A stretch of 34,095 nt of DNA. Source: Gammaproteobacteria bacterium. GTDB taxonomy: Bacteria; Pseudomonadota; Gammaproteobacteria; SZUA-140. A model generated the notes under the pieces. It was not told the DNA's origin. It saw only the letters and a list, made by a program, of their open reading frames with translations, and did not search any database. The stretch is taken from positions 1 to 34,095 of the forward strand of contig JAKISP010000044.1 in the NCBI GenBank assembly GCA_021648525.1. The letters run 5' to 3'. The position numbers were made by a program, and so were the translations under genes. Position 1 is the stretch's first letter. Each line of letters begins with the position of its first letter. Shown one piece after another: positions 6,486 to 16,666 of this stretch.

Positions 6486-8768
6486 CTAGAAGAAAAAAGA
6501 ACCCAACGTAAACTGGAAGCGCTCAAGTTTATCGCCCTCTTTATCGTTCAGAGGGAATGCATAACTAAATGTCAACGGCGCAATCGGTGACATCCAGATC
6601 AGAGCGATCCCTGTCGATGTCCTCAATTCTGCCGAATCGTAGTCATTATTAGCAGTGAATACATTACCAATATCATAGAACCCACTCAAGCGCAGTGAAC
6701 GGTTATCCTCATCCACAAATGGCATCGGAATAATTAGCTCAAGATTCCCAACCACTTTCAGTGCACCACCCTGCGACACATTACCTTCTTGCGGCCCAAG
6801 CGAGTTGCCCTCATAACCACGCACTGAACTACTACCACCCGCATAATAATGTTCAAAAAACGGCAGGCGCGTGGTATCAGAATAGCTATTACCATACCCT
6901 ATCAATCCTTTCATCAAAAGCGTAAAACTTTTAGTAATGGGCTGGAATTTCATCGCGCGGGCATCAATCTTATAATACTCCAGGCCACTGCCCGGCAGCG
7001 CGATGGTGTTACTCAAACTCACTAACAGGCCATTATTGGCAAAAATAGTTCGGTTACGGGTGTCATGGGACCACCCTAACGTCAATTTATAGATATCAAA
7101 CTCGTTCGAATTTGCATTTAGAAAATCAAGGATTGACTGAGGTGTTAACACCGAAGTCTGGATATTAGTACTTTCATAGACAATCCCGAGCGATGCTCGA
7201 TTAAATTCATTCAACGGAAAACCATAATTGACACCGATACCATATTGATCAGAGGTGTACGAGGCAATATTCGCCCTGGCCGCATCTGTCTCTCTAAAAG
7301 AGAGATTAAAGCCGCGACTCACCCCATTAACCGTATAGTACGGGTTATTGTATGAAAAACTGTAGACCGTATTCACAGCACTATTATTGATATTCGCAGT
7401 AATACGCTTACCACTGCCCATAAAATTGTCCTGACTAATACTGGCATTAATCAGCATACCCTGGGTTTGAGAAAAACCAAAACCAGCCGTCAATGAACCA
7501 GAGGAGCGCTCATCTAAAGAAAGCACGACATCAACCTGGTTCTCTACACCTGGCACCGATGGTGTTTCAATATTGACATTTTCAAAAAACCCCAGGCGCT
7601 GCACACGCACTCGCGAACGATCAATCTGAGCAGTCGAAATCCAGCCTCCTTCCATCTGACGAAATTCACGTCGCGCCACTTCGTCTTTCGTATTTTTATT
7701 ACCACTAATATTAATCCGGCGCACATAAACACGACGCCCGGGGTCGACAAAGAAGGTTAAAGAAATCAGCTGATTTTCCTTATCCACCTCTGGAATCGCA
7801 TTAATATTAGCAAAAGCAAAGCCCTCTTCACCCAGGCGACTATTTAACGCCTCAGTCGTCGCGGTCACCTTACTGCGTGAAAAAATATCCCCCTCAGCAA
7901 GTTCTACCAACAACATTAACTCTGCTTCAGGCAAAACCAGGTCACCGGCCAGCTTTATCTCGTTAATCGAGTACTGGTACTCCTCTGAGACATTGATCGA
8001 GATAAACATATCCTGTTTATCCGGCGACAGCGTCACCTGTGTCGAATCGATATTAAAATTAATGTAACCACGATCAAGGTAGTATGAGCGCAATGATTCC
8101 AGATCTGCCCCCAGTTTAAAGCGTGAGTATTGCTCACCGCCAGAAAATACGCCCGGTGAATCGAGTTGAAATTTGTTTCGTAAAATACCATCCGAATAGG
8201 CGCGGTTACCCACCAGGTTAATCTGCTTAATGGTAGCCGCATCGCCTTCGTTGATATCGATATCGATCTCAACCCGTCCATCTTCAAGTGTCACCACCTT
8301 AGACTCAACCTTGACCCCATACTGCCCCTGGTTAATATACTGGCGTTCCAGCTCACGTACCACTTTATCAAGCGCAGAACGGTCAAACACGCGGCCTTTC
8401 GTCAAGCCAATCTGTTCCAACGCCCCATTTAACGCCTCGGTCTCGATGTCTTCATTACCAGAAATATCGATACTCGCGATCGCAGGACGTTCTATCACTA
8501 TAATCACCAGTACATCACCACGGGATGCGATACTCACATCATCAAAAAAACCCGTTTTAAAAAGTTCCTTAATAACGTTATCTGCACGCGCTTCATCCAG
8601 CTGTTCACCGACACTCAACGGTAGATAATTCAACACCGTGCCCAGTGAAATACGCTCAAGGCCTCGCACTTCAACATCCTGCACCATAAAGGGTGAAAAT
8701 GCCCATGCCGATACCGTGCCAAAACTGCTTACCAGTAATAATGCACCTGCACACAACATCGACTTCAT
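6486..8768 (-). CDS. bamA: Outer membrane protein assembly factor BamA
   Basis: BamA is the Omp85-family core of the BAM complex that inserts beta-barrels into the outer membrane. From the ATG at 8768 the protein is 760 residues: a signal peptide ending near SAWA, POTRA repeats over roughly 25-420 (opening with FMVQDVEVRGLERISLGTVLNYLP), then the 16-strand barrel. The barrel carries the conserved VRGYEGNSLGPQ motif (VRGF/Y in loop 6) and a C-terminal strand ending in aromatic FQFTLGSFFF, the expected beta-signal. The frame extends to a GTG at 8795, but GGAAGG lies 5 nt before the ATG at 8768, and that start also avoids overlapping the rseP stop codon. Confidence 0.97.
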   Translation of the reverse strand: MKSMLCAGALLLVSSFGTVSAWAFSPFMVQDVEVRGLERISLGTVLNYLPLSVGEQLDEARADNVIKELFKTGFFDDVSIASRGDVLVIIVIERPAIASIDISGNEDIETEALNGALEQIGLTKGRVFDRSALDKVVRELERQYINQGQYGVKVESKVVTLEDGRVEIDIDINEGDAATIKQINLVGNRAYSDGILRNKFQLDSPGVFSGGEQYSRFKLGADLESLRSYYLDRGYINFNIDSTQVTLSPDKQDMFISINVSEEYQYSINEIKLAGDLVLPEAELMLLVELAEGDIFSRSKVTATTEALNSRLGEEGFAFANINAIPEVDKENQLISLTFFVDPGRRVYVRRINISGNKNTKDEVARREFRQMEGGWISTAQIDRSRVRVQRLGFFENVNIETPSVPGVENQVDVVLSLDERSSGSLTAGFGFSQTQGMLINASISQDNFMGSGKRITANINNSAVNTVYSFSYNNPYYTVNGVSRGFNLSFRETDAARANIASYTSDQYGIGVNYGFPLNEFNRASLGIVYESTNIQTSVLTPQSILDFLNANSNEFDIYKLTLGWSHDTRNRTIFANNGLLVSLSNTIALPGSGLEYYKIDARAMKFQPITKSFTLLMKGLIGYGNSYSDTTRLPFFEHYYAGGSSSVRGYEGNSLGPQEGNVSQGGALKVVGNLELIIPMPFVDEDNRSLRLSGFYDIGNVFTANNDYDSAELRTSTGIALIWMSPIAPLTFSYAFPLNDKEGDKLERFQFTLGSFFF

Positions 8769-8794
8769 CTGAACCTTCCGAAAACCTGCCACCA

Positions 8795-10162
8795 CTAACC
8801 CACTAAACGATCTATGTCGTTATAAAATGCCACCACCATCACCAGCGCTAGCAACGCAATGCCAACCCGCTGCCCTACCATCTGGGTCTCTTCTGACACC
8901 GCACTCCCTTTAATCCATTCGATCAAATAATAGAACAGATGCCCACCATCCAGCATCGGGATCGGCAACAGGTTCAACACACCCAGGCTGATACTGATCA
9001 ATGCCAGAAAACCTGCGAACGCAACAAAACCCATTCCGGCAGAGGAACCTGCATATTGCGCGATGCTAATCGGGCCACTGAGATTATCGACCGACACATT
9101 GCCGACTACCATATTGCCCAGCATGCGCAATGTCAGCAGCGACATATCCCAGGTTTTAACAACCGCGGCGTTAAATGCCGCAAAGAAGGCGTAACGTTCG
9201 ACTGCATTAAATTCCTCAAACAACTCTTCTGGATAATTAACCGTGGCACCAATACGCCCAATCTCGCCCTCTTTGGTCGATAAACGGGCAGGTCGCAGAT
9301 CAATCGCCATCACACTACCATCTCGCTCCAGCTCAACCTGAAGCAGGGTTTCAGGATTTTTTCTCACCACATGAACCCACTTCGCCCAATCACCAACTAA
9401 TTCACCATTGACCGTCAATAACAGATCACCACTGATGATTCCTGCTTTGTCTGCAGCACCACCCGGCGTTACCTCTCCAATGCGTGCTGGAATCTCCGGT
9501 CGCATAATATTGATGCCGATGCTGCCAAGCAGATTTTTGCGCTCAAGTTCCAGTCCTGGCGTCGAGAAATCCAGCTGTCGTATTTTGCTCACCACACCAT
9601 CTTCAAGCACACGTACTACTAGCAATTCATCGTCCAGACTATGGTCTAACAACGCCATTGCTGCCGTTCCCCATGTGACTGTTTTTGTATCACCCACATG
9701 GGTAATCACATCGCCTCGCTGAAAGCCACCAGCCGAGGCAATACTCGCCTCATTAATATCACCAACGATTGGCTTAACCCCGCTCACACCCATCACCAAA
9801 ATAAGCCAGTAGATAGCGATCGCCAGTATAAAGTTAAAGATAGGACCCGCCGCGACAATTGCGGTTCGACTCGCCAGCGACTTGCGGTTAAAGGCCCGAT
9901 CAAGCTCTTCAGGAGCGACATTCCCTTCACGCTCATCCAGCATCTGCACATATCCACCGAGAGGCAACATAGCGATCACATATTCAGTCTCATCATTCGC
10001 GCGACGCCAGCTAAACAGCGGTTTACCAAATCCCACCGAAAAGCGAATCACCTTTACGCCAACCTTGCGCGCCACCCAGAAGTGGCCAAACTCATGCACC
10101 GTAATCAACACACCAATCGCAATAATGAAAAAGAACACAGAGGATAGAACGGATTCCATCAT
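8795..10162 (-). CDS. rseP: Site-2 intramembrane metalloprotease RseP
   Basis: RseP is the inner-membrane S2P protease that cuts anti-sigma factor RseA after DegS and clears signal-peptide remnants. Seen: the zinc motif HEFGH at residues 23-27 in the first membrane helix, two central PDZ-like segments (about 120-200 and 210-300, with [21 protein letters not shown]), and the third zinc ligand in [14 protein letters not shown] near residue 404 in a C-terminal membrane helix. Length 455 is normal. The ATG at 10162 overlaps the dxr stop (ATGA) so translation is probably coupled; a second ATG follows at once. The position directly before bamA links it to envelope stress. Confidence 0.96.
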   Translation of the reverse strand: MMESVLSSVFFFIIAIGVLITVHEFGHFWVARKVGVKVIRFSVGFGKPLFSWRRANDETEYVIAMLPLGGYVQMLDEREGNVAPEELDRAFNRKSLASRTAIVAAGPIFNFILAIAIYWLILVMGVSGVKPIVGDINEASIASAGGFQRGDVITHVGDTKTVTWGTAAMALLDHSLDDELLVVRVLEDGVVSKIRQLDFSTPGLELERKNLLGSIGINIMRPEIPARIGEVTPGGAADKAGIISGDLLLTVNGELVGDWAKWVHVVRKNPETLLQVELERDGSVMAIDLRPARLSTKEGEIGRIGATVNYPEELFEEFNAVERYAFFAAFNAAVVKTWDMSLLTLRMLGNMVVGNVSVDNLSGPISIAQYAGSSAGMGFVAFAGFLALISISLGVLNLLPIPMLDGGHLFYYLIEWIKGSAVSEETQMVGQRVGIALLALVMVVAFYNDIDRLVG

Positions 10163-11352
10163 TTTATTTTCAACCTCACAATATGGCTTTGCGCCACTTC
10201 ACGCGCAGCGGCATCTGCCTGCAACACAATTTCCAGACTAGCCGCCGCCTGCGCGCTCACATCAGCCAGCGTCTCCTCAATCACACGGCTAATATCCATA
10301 AAGCCAAGCGTCTCATCGAGAAAAGCCTCAACGGCTATTTCATTTGCAGCATTAAGGATCGCCGCAGCAGTACCACCCTGTTCTGCCACCGTACGCGCTA
10401 GTCGCAGACAAGGAAAACGCACATCATCCGGACGTTCAAAGTCCAGTCGCGCCACATCAAAAAGATTCAAACGCTCAACCCCGGATGACATCCGCTGTGG
10501 CCATGCCATTGAGTGGGCAATCGGAATCCGCATATCGGGGCTGCCCATCTGCGCTAATACTGAGCCGTCAATATACTCCACCATGGAGTGAATAATGCTT
10601 TGTGGGTGTACCACAATCTGAATTTTTTCAGGTGGCACAGCAAACAGCCAGCACGCCTCGATCAACTCTAATCCTTTATTCATCATCGTCGCGGAATCAA
10701 CTGAAATCTTACGCCCCATCACCCAGTTAGGATGAGCACAGGCCTGATCTGGCGTGACGTTAACTAATTCAGCCGGATCAACCGTGCGAAAAGGGCCACC
10801 CGAGCCAGTCAACAAAATCTGTTCAATACCGCCATCTTCAAACCCATTAAAGCGCCCTCCTTTAGATTCGGGCATGCATTGAAAAATCGCATTGTGCTCG
10901 CTATCAATCGGCAACAGCTCAGCACCATGTTCATGTACCGCATCCATAAAGAGACGGCCTGACATCACCAACGCCTCTTTATTCGCGAGCAAAACCCGCT
11001 TACCGGCCTGAGCCGCTGCCAATGTGGGTAACAGACCCGCGGCACCCACAATCGCCGCCATGACCTGGTCACACTGAGGTAGCACAGCCACTTTCTCCAG
11101 GCCTGTAGCACCGGCAAGTACCTCAATATTGAGGCCTGCTTTCTGAATTTTCTGCTGTAACTGCTCTGCGGCTGCCACATCACTCATCACGGCATAATCG
11201 GGGCGATGAACGACACACTGTTCAAACAGGCGCTCAACATTTTGATTAGCCGTTAATGCCACCGCGCGGTACTGCTCAGGGTGCTGTGCAATCACATCAA
11301 GCGTATTGACACCGATCGAGCCAGTCGACCCCAGAACAGTAATACCCGTCAT
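10159..11352 (-). CDS. dxr: 1-deoxy-D-xylulose-5-phosphate reductoisomerase
   Basis: Dxr (IspC) converts DXP to MEP with NADPH, the committed step of the non-mevalonate isoprenoid pathway that feeds UppS next door. The 397-residue protein begins with the Rossmann loop [10 protein letters not shown], and has [12 protein letters not shown], the metal/substrate site [13 protein letters not shown], the flexible-loop region [20 protein letters not shown] and the [11 protein letters not shown] tail. ATG start at 11352 overlapping the cdsA stop by 4 nt. Confidence 0.97.
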   Translation of the reverse strand: MTGITVLGSTGSIGVNTLDVIAQHPEQYRAVALTANQNVERLFEQCVVHRPDYAVMSDVAAAEQLQQKIQKAGLNIEVLAGATGLEKVAVLPQCDQVMAAIVGAAGLLPTLAAAQAGKRVLLANKEALVMSGRLFMDAVHEHGAELLPIDSEHNAIFQCMPESKGGRFNGFEDGGIEQILLTGSGGPFRTVDPAELVNVTPDQACAHPNWVMGRKISVDSATMMNKGLELIEACWLFAVPPEKIQIVVHPQSIIHSMVEYIDGSVLAQMGSPDMRIPIAHSMAWPQRMSSGVERLNLFDVARLDFERPDDVRFPCLRLARTVAEQGGTAAAILNAANEIAVEAFLDETLGFMDISRVIEETLADVSAQAAASLEIVLQADAAAREVAQSHIVRLKIK

Positions 11353-12188
11353 GCGCGGATACCCAGCAGGAAAACACCTAAAGCAAAGACTGGGGCTGCG
11401 GCTGTCAGGCTATCGATACGATCCAGTACACCACCATGGCCAGGCAACAAGGTACCGCTATCTTTTACCCCGACACGACGCTTCATCAAGCTCTCCATCA
11501 AATCACCGACAATCGAAAACGCCACAGTAATCAGAGATAAGAGCACTAAACCCAATAGCGCAACCCCACCGACATCAAGCAATACCCCGCCCACTAATGC
11601 GACCACAACGGTCATCGCCATCGCACCCGCGACACCTTCCCAGCTTTTACCAGGACTTACTTGTGGTGCAAGCTTGCGCTTACCAAAGGCTCGCCCTGAA
11701 AAATAAGCACCGGTATCGGCACCCCAGATCAAGACCATCATTAACAGCAACCAATAGGGTGATATTGAATGCAGTACCACCATCGCAATCCAGCTCGGCA
11801 CTAACAGCATGACACCGATGGCCGTCAATCCTGAAAGTGGAAATTGAGTCGTTTCCCCCTGTGCTTCACAGTTCCATACGTGCGCACTGTAGCGTTGCAG
11901 TAACCAGACCACGTAACACCACCATAACGCAGTAGCCGTGAGCAATAGATAAAAGAGCACCGTGTACTGGCTCGCCCAGCCGCTCACCAGCATCAGTAGC
12001 CAGATAAGTCCAATAAAGGGGTATTTTCCAATCGGTGCAGGATCTCCCATCAGACGCACCCACTCAGTCGCACCAACCGTGATCATCACCGCAAACAGTA
12101 TCGAGATATAAGTAGTCGGCAGCGCAATTACACTCCAGACAAATAACGGCGCCAGAATCAGCGCGGTGATGACACGCTGCTTAAGCAT
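11349..12188 (-). CDS. cdsA: Phosphatidate cytidylyltransferase
   Basis: CdsA is an integral inner-membrane enzyme making CDP-diacylglycerol from phosphatidic acid and CTP, the precursor of all phospholipids. From the ATG at 12188 it has 279 residues, with multiple hydrophobic segments through its length and the C-terminal signature [20 protein letters not shown] followed by VLDRIDSL. Upstream in the sequence is [19 protein letters not shown]. The frame is open to 12224, but the ATG at 12188 overlaps the last codons of uppS, has GGAG about 10 nt upstream and begins [14 protein letters not shown] as usual for the family. Confidence 0.95.
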   Translation of the reverse strand: MLKQRVITALILAPLFVWSVIALPTTYISILFAVMITVGATEWVRLMGDPAPIGKYPFIGLIWLLMLVSGWASQYTVLFYLLLTATALWWCYVVWLLQRYSAHVWNCEAQGETTQFPLSGLTAIGVMLLVPSWIAMVVLHSISPYWLLLMMVLIWGADTGAYFSGRAFGKRKLAPQVSPGKSWEGVAGAMAMTVVVALVGGVLLDVGGVALLGLVLLSLITVAFSIVGDLMESLMKRRVGVKDSGTLLPGHGGVLDRIDSLTAAAPVFALGVFLLGIRA

Positions 12189-12954
12189 TTTCCCCCAGCT
12201 CCAACTGGTCACCGGTACGTCCAAAACGACGCTGGCGTTTACTAAAAGAGCTCAGGGCCACATCCAGCGCATCACCATCAAAATCAGGCCATAAAGTCTC
12301 AGTAAAGTGCATTTCACAATAGGCAAGCTGCCACAAAAGAAAATTACTCACGCGCTCTTCACCACCGGTACGAATAAAAAGATCGGGTTCAGGCATACCG
12401 TAGAGCGATAGATGGCGTTCTAATGCAGCCTCGTCGATCTGTGCAGGGTCAAGTTTTCCACTAGCCACTTCAATCGCCAACGCACGTGTTGCCTGCACAA
12501 TATCCCAACGCCCACCATAATTGGCCGCAACCACTAATTTCAGACCAGTGTTTGTGCTCGTAATCGCTTCCGCATTAGCGATTTCCTGCTGCAATGCTTC
12601 CGGGAAGGCAGCGCAATCACCAACGACTTTTAAAATGACATTATTATCATTAAGCCGCTTTACTTCGCGTTTTAGTGCCATCACAAAAAGTTCTAGCAGT
12701 AAACGCACCTCTTTTTCAGGGCGACGCCAGTTTTCACTGCTAAAGGCAAACAGGGTCAGGACTTCGATCTTTTTTTCGGCGCAGTGACGCACCATCGCCC
12801 GCACCGTTTCAACACCGGCCTTATGGCCAACGATACGCGGCATAAAGCGCTTTTTAGCCCAACGACCATTGCCATCCATAATGATCGCAATGTGACGTGG
12901 TATCGCGTCAGAATTTGCGGCTGTCGGGGTGTCTTCAGGTTTGCTAGCAAACAT
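12181..12954 (-). CDS. uppS: Di-trans,poly-cis-undecaprenyl-diphosphate synthase
   Basis: UppS (IspU) condenses farnesyl-PP with eight isopentenyl-PP to make the C55 lipid carrier for peptidoglycan and O-antigen. Seen: HIAIIMDGNGRWAKKR (catalytic Asp27), GHKAGVETVR, LTLFAFSSENWRRP, AANYGGRWDI and the C-terminal DLFIRTGGEERVSNFLLWQL then Y.EMHF. The ATG at 12954 gives 257 residues, matching the family; the open frame to 13032 adds an unrelated N-terminus. No strong ribosome-binding site is visible before either start. A 108-nt gap separates it from frr, the longest gap inside this part of the operon apart from the one after rpsB. Confidence 0.95.
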   Translation of the reverse strand: MFASKPEDTPTAANSDAIPRHIAIIMDGNGRWAKKRFMPRIVGHKAGVETVRAMVRHCAEKKIEVLTLFAFSSENWRRPEKEVRLLLELFVMALKREVKRLNDNNVILKVVGDCAAFPEALQQEIANAEAITSTNTGLKLVVAANYGGRWDIVQATRALAIEVASGKLDPAQIDEAALERHLSLYGMPEPDLFIRTGGEERVSNFLLWQLAYCEMHFTETLWPDFDGDALDVALSSFSKRQRRFGRTGDQLELGENA

Positions 12955-13062
12955 TATGGGAGACAATCTAAACCTTAATTGAACAATAACATTTTCAGTA
13001 ATGAGTAAGTGGCATCTGCTTATACACCACATTACGCCAGATCAAAATTCGCTTAAACCGGA

Positions 13063-13620
13063 TCAGATCTCCATCAAATCTTTTTCTTTTGCCGTCAGCA
13101 GTGTTTCCACCTCGGCAACAAAACGATCCGTCAGCTTCTGTATTCCATCTTCAGCACTACGTTCTTCATCTTCAGTAATCTCTTTCTCTTTCAGAAGTTC
13201 TTTAAAATCACTGTTGGCATCACGACGAATATTTCGAATCGCAATACGCCCATTCTCTGCTTCAGCGCGAGCCACCTTGATCATGTCCCTGCGGCGCTCT
13301 TCGGTCAGCGGTGGAATACTAATTCGAATAGTCGTACCGGCTGTTGAAGGATTCAAACCAAGATCAGAGCGCATAATCGCCTTTTCAATCACTGGCACCA
13401 GCTCCTTTTCCCACGGACTAATGGTCAATGTGCGCGCTTCGGAAACAGACACAGTGGCACACTGGCTCAACGGCACATCATTACCGTAATAAGAGACTTT
13501 AATATGGTCCAGCAGGCTCGCATTGGCACGCCCGGTGCGCATTTTAGCAAACGCAAGTTTCAGTGACTCGATACTTTTTCCCATACGGATGTCAGCATCT
13601 TTAGTGATTTCATCGATCAT
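13063..13620 (-). CDS. frr: Ribosome recycling factor
   Basis: RRF works with EF-G to split post-termination ribosomes. The 185-residue protein has the normal length and the two-domain L shape: a three-helix bundle (start [19 protein letters not shown], with LRTGRA-type [17 protein letters not shown]) and an inserted beta domain ([20 protein letters not shown]). The C-terminal helix carries [20 protein letters not shown] and ends at a typical [11 protein letters not shown]. Its ATG overlaps the pyrH stop by 4 nt (ATGA), so the two are probably translationally coupled. Confidence 0.97.
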   Translation of the reverse strand: MIDEITKDADIRMGKSIESLKLAFAKMRTGRANASLLDHIKVSYYGNDVPLSQCATVSVSEARTLTISPWEKELVPVIEKAIMRSDLGLNPSTAGTTIRISIPPLTEERRRDMIKVARAEAENGRIAIRNIRRDANSDFKELLKEKEITEDEERSAEDGIQKLTDRFVAEVETLLTAKEKDLMEI

Positions 13621-14387
13621 GCGTTCTCTCCGTTAGATACCAGCGTGCCCTCTTTTTCATTCATCACAACATCTTTTAGCGCACCGGGCTTAGTAATATC
13701 AAACACTCTTAATGGCATGTTATTGTCACGGCACAAAACGATCGCAGTCGCGTCCATCACCATCAATTTTCGATGCAGTACCTCATCATAAGTCAGTGTA
13801 TCGTAGCGTTCTGCATCTGGATTTTTTCTTGGATCATCTGAATAGATCCCATCGACCATCGTCGCTTTTAATACCGCATCGGCATTCACTTCTATTCCGC
13901 GCAGACTGGCTGCAGTATCAGTAGTGAAAAATGGATTGCCGGTACCCGCAGCAAAGATCACCACGCGCCCTTTTTCAAGGTGACGGATCGCCTTACGACG
14001 AATGTAGTCTTCACAAATCTGATTAATTTTAACCGCAGACATCACTCGCGCATAGGCGCCATGATGTTCTAGTGCGTCCTGCATTGCCAACGCGTTAATC
14101 ACGGTCGACAACATCCCCATATGGTCGGCCGTTACACGATCCATTCCACATGCCGCAAGGGTTGCGCCGCGAGAGATGTTGCCCCCCCCCACGACCATCG
14201 CAACCTGTATCCCTAGCTTCACCAGTTCGCTAACATCCGTCGCGATACGATTCACCACCTCAGGCTCAATTCCGTGATCCCCATCACCCATCAACGCTTC
14301 GCCACTCATTTTGAGCAGGATACGCTTATAGATAGGTTTGCCATTATTCATGGTGGCGTCAGCTGTCGATCCGTCTAGTGATGCCAC
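13617..14387 (-). CDS. pyrH: UMP kinase
   Basis: PyrH phosphorylates UMP to UDP, feeding pyrimidine nucleotides and UDP-sugars. The 256-residue protein belongs to the amino-acid-kinase fold: [62 protein letters not shown] and a C-terminal [15 protein letters not shown]. The start is GTG at 14387 with GGGAG (inside the end of tsf) 8 nt upstream. An ATG at 14351 would give the more usual N-terminus but has no nearby ribosome-binding site. It begins 4 nt after the tsf stop. Confidence 0.96.
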   Translation of the reverse strand: MASLDGSTADATMNNGKPIYKRILLKMSGEALMGDGDHGIEPEVVNRIATDVSELVKLGIQVAMVVGGGNISRGATLAACGMDRVTADHMGMLSTVINALAMQDALEHHGAYARVMSAVKINQICEDYIRRKAIRHLEKGRVVIFAAGTGNPFFTTDTAASLRGIEVNADAVLKATMVDGIYSDDPRKNPDAERYDTLTYDEVLHRKLMVMDATAIVLCRDNNMPLRVFDITKPGALKDVVMNEKEGTLVSNGENA

Positions 14388-14391
14388 TAAT

Positions 14392-15276
14392 TTAGCTCCC
14401 TTTAACCTGCGCCATCACTTCTGCTGCAAAGTCTTCTGCTACTTTTTCGATCCCTTCGCCCACTTCCAGACGCTCAAAACGGATAACCTTCGCACCATTC
14501 TTTTCTAGCAGCTTACCAACGGTGGTATCAGGGTCTTTAACAAACGCCTGCCCTTCGAGGGTAATTTCAGCAAGGTATTTACGAATGCGCCCCGCGACCA
14601 TCTTTTCTACGATTTCAGGTGGTTTACCACTTTCAGCTGCCTGTGCACTGAAAATTGCTTTTTCTTTATCAAGTACATCCGCTGAAACGTCATCCGCTGA
14701 AACCGCCAATGGATTGCTTGCCGCAATGTGCATCGCAATATCTCTTGCCAGTGCAGCGTCACCACCGTCCAGTTCAACAATCACACCAATACGTACACCA
14801 TGCAGGTAACCGCCAACGATACCAGCATCGCTGTTGTAATTAGCAAAACGACGCACATTGATATTTTCACCAATTTTGGCAATCAACGCCATGCGTGTTT
14901 CATTAACCGACCCTTCGGCACCGTTCATTGGCCCTGTTAGTAACGTATCCACATCCGCAGGCTGCGTCGCGGCAACCGTGCTGACCACCTGAGCGGCAAA
15001 TTCAATGAAGCCATCTGCTTTAGCAACAAAATCAGTTTCACTGTTAATTTCAACTATCGCACCGCTTTTACCATCTTCGCTCGCATGGAAAACAATCACC
15101 CCTTCAGCCGCCACACGACCCGTTTTTTTGTCAGCCTTCGCCATACCAGACTTACGCATCTGTTCGATCGCAGCATCAATATCGCCGCCTGTCTCAACCA
15201 GCATCCTTTTACATTCCATCATTCCAGAGCCAGTACGCTCGCGGAGTTCTTTAACCTGCGCAGCTGTAATTCCCAT
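14392..15276 (-). CDS. tsf: Elongation factor Ts
   Basis: EF-Ts is the nucleotide-exchange factor of EF-Tu. The N-terminal UBA-like domain reads [20 protein letters not shown], then [15 protein letters not shown]. The core holds the EF-Tu contact motif [11 protein letters not shown] and dimerisation-type repeats, and the protein ends in a short helix. Length (294) is normal. ATG start at 15276 with TAGAGG about 9 nt upstream. It is paired with rpsB as in most bacteria and separated from it by 106 nt containing two inverted repeats. Confidence 0.97.
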   Translation of the reverse strand: MGITAAQVKELRERTGSGMMECKRMLVETGGDIDAAIEQMRKSGMAKADKKTGRVAAEGVIVFHASEDGKSGAIVEINSETDFVAKADGFIEFAAQVVSTVAATQPADVDTLLTGPMNGAEGSVNETRMALIAKIGENINVRRFANYNSDAGIVGGYLHGVRIGVIVELDGGDAALARDIAMHIAASNPLAVSADDVSADVLDKEKAIFSAQAAESGKPPEIVEKMVAGRIRKYLAEITLEGQAFVKDPDTTVGKLLEKNGAKVIRFERLEVGEGIEKVAEDFAAEVMAQVKGS

Positions 15277-15314
15277 CGCTTAAACCTCTATGATTCTCTT
15301 AAATATTCTAAATT

Positions 15315-15368
15315 CGTTCAGACTTGAACGTAGCGCCGGAAAGCACAATTCCCGGCTCCCGGCGCTAC
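15315..15368 (-). promoter_or_regulatory. Two tandem inverted repeats in the rpsB-tsf spacer
   Basis: In transcription order (minus strand) the first is a 10-bp perfect stem, GTAGCGCCGG (15359-15368) pairing with CCGGCGCTAC (15330-15339). The second is a 6-bp stem CGTTCA/TGAACG at 15315-15330 with a 4-nt loop. Neither is followed by a T-run. The likely role is partial attenuation, RNA processing or stabilisation that sets the S2:EF-Ts ratio. Confidence 0.55.
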
Positions 15369-15382
15369 CAGCAGACAATCGT

Positions 15383-16279
15383 TTATGCGCTTGCCTCTGC
15401 AGCAGGAGCGGCATCATCGCCCGCATTTTCTACTGTCTTTTTAGTAGGAACGGCATCACCACCCGCATCTTCTATTGTCTTTTTAGCGGGTTTAGTTTTA
15501 ACCGCCGCCGTTTTTACAGCACGCTTAGGTGCCTTTTCAACAGGTGCCGAATCAACTTCAACCAGGTCATCAGCCGCGCCAGCGCTAACCTGACCACTAG
15601 AAGCACGTCCTTCCAGTGCAGCATCAGCAGCTGCCTGCAGGTAGAGGCCGATAGAGCGGATCGCATCATCATTACCAGGAATAATGTAATCAAGACCGCC
15701 AGGGTTATTATTGGTATCAACGACGCCAACAACCGGAATACCCAGTTTCTTTGCTTCGCTCACCGCAATTTTTTCGTAACCAACATCGATCACAAAGATG
15801 GCATCAGGCAACCCGCCCATATCTTTAATGCCACCCAGGTCACGCTCTAGTTTTTCCATTTCACGGCTAAGGCCCAGCGCTTCTTTTTTATTGATGCGCT
15901 CGTGTTTACCTTCAGCAAACAGTGCTTCCAGCTCTTTCAGACGTTTGATTGACTGTTTAACTGTCTTAAAGTTGGTCAGCATTCCACCCATCCAACGCTG
16001 ATTCACATAAGGCATACCACAACGTAGCGCCTGCTCTTTAACCACTTCACGTGCGGCACGCTTGGTGCCAACAAAAAGGATTTTGCCTCGGTTAGCCGCA
16101 ATCTTACCCACAAAGTTCATTGCATCGTTGAACAGTGGCAGGGTCTTTTCAAGGTTGATGATATGGATTTTACTGCGTGCACCAAAGATAAACGGTGCCA
16201 TCTTAGGGTCCCAGTAACGGGTCTGGTGGCCAAAATGGACACCGGCTTCCAGCATGTTGCGCATGGAAATTTTCGACAT
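15383..16279 (-). CDS. rpsB: 30S ribosomal protein S2 with C-terminal extension
   Basis: S2 is a small-subunit protein assembled late, needed for S1 binding. Residues 1-240 are a normal S2: [81 protein letters not shown] and [13 protein letters not shown]. Residues about 241-298 form an extra Lys/Ala/Pro/Asp-rich tail built in part from a tandem 14-residue duplication; E. coli S2 stops near 241 residues. ATG start at 16279 preceded by GGAGAAG. Transcription probably starts from the candidate promoters near 16480-16534, and S2 is known in gammaproteobacteria to repress its own operon through its leader. Confidence 0.96.
   Translation of the reverse strand: MSKISMRNMLEAGVHFGHQTRYWDPKMAPFIFGARSKIHIINLEKTLPLFNDAMNFVGKIAANRGKILFVGTKRAAREVVKEQALRCGMPYVNQRWMGGMLTNFKTVKQSIKRLKELEALFAEGKHERINKKEALGLSREMEKLERDLGGIKDMGGLPDAIFVIDVGYEKIAVSEAKKLGIPVVGVVDTNNNPGGLDYIIPGNDDAIRSIGLYLQAAADAALEGRASSGQVSAGAADDLVEVDSAPVEKAPKRAVKTAAVKTKPAKKTIEDAGGDAVPTKKTVENAGDDAAPAAEASA
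15405..15488. repeat. 42-bp tandem duplication inside rpsB tail
   Basis: Copies at 15405-15446 and 15447-15488 are nearly identical and in phase (14 codons each), giving [13 protein letters not shown] followed by [13 protein letters not shown] in the protein. Differences are mostly synonymous or conservative, suggesting a duplication that has been retained. Confidence 0.8.
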
Positions 16280-16497
16280 TCTAACTTCTCCTCATTTATG
16301 GGTTAGGCCTCCATACACCCCATGCATCAACCCGACTCGCAGGCACCCAGACACATGTGACGGTATATGTGAGTATTTAATAATTTTACAGATATCTTCA
16401 AAAATCAGCGCGCCAGAACCCACTTAAAAAACAAGGGAACTAGCACCGCCATACCTCGAAGTTTTCAACCTGCGCGCGCTTTATACCACAAAAGACA
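16280..16497 (-). promoter_or_regulatory. rpsB 5' leader, candidate S2 autoregulatory region
   Basis: Between the proposed start of transcription and the rpsB ATG lie roughly 200 nt. Near the 3' end is a stem of GGGTTG (16328-16333) with TAACCC (16300-16305), just upstream of the GGAGAAG ribosome-binding site at about 16288, so folding could gate translation. Gammaproteobacterial rpsB leaders are known to mediate feedback by S2; that this one does so is inference. Confidence 0.4.
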
Positions 16498-16508
16498 AAA
16501 CACTACAA
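16480..16508 (-). promoter_or_regulatory. Candidate rpsB promoter P2 with extended -10 and GC-rich discriminator
   Basis: On the minus strand TGG-TATAAA (16480-16485 is TATAAA) has the TGn extension and is preceded at 17 bp by TTGTAG (16503-16508). Downstream follows GCGCGCGC, a GC-rich discriminator typical of stringently controlled ribosomal promoters. Confidence 0.45.
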
Positions 16509-16534
16509 TAAACAAGGACATCCGCGCGTGTCAA
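16505..16534 (-). promoter_or_regulatory. Candidate rpsB promoter P1
   Basis: A perfect TTGACA (16529-16534) and TATTGT (16505-16510) are separated by 18 bp on the minus strand, pointing at rpsB. It overlaps P2, so tandem or alternative initiation is possible. The rest of the 387-nt map/rpsB gap shows no gene. Confidence 0.55.
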
Positions 16535-16666
16535 GAATCTCATATTGGCCTTCAAGCAGGATTCAGGATAGTATTCTAAGCAACTCAATCTTAAGCAAAA
16601 AACACCAAATATTATGGGAATGCCCCGAAATTCTGGTATTTTAACAAATTTAGTACGCAGGAAGCT

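Noticed and set aside
8530-8575. GGAACTT with a spacing-compatible downstream box on the minus strand, like a sigma-E promoter
   Set aside because: It lies inside bamA at codons for the conserved KELFKTGFF, the -10 match is poor and the site is not upstream of any gene start.
12955-13032. N-terminal extension of uppS
   Set aside because: The residues do not resemble any UppS start, and the ATG at 12954 gives the usual length.
14185-14195. C-tract (nine C in a row) in pyrH as a phase-variable site
   Set aside because: The tract encodes the conserved VVGGGN loop and the frame is intact; a housekeeping kinase is an unlikely switch, so this is only codon choice.
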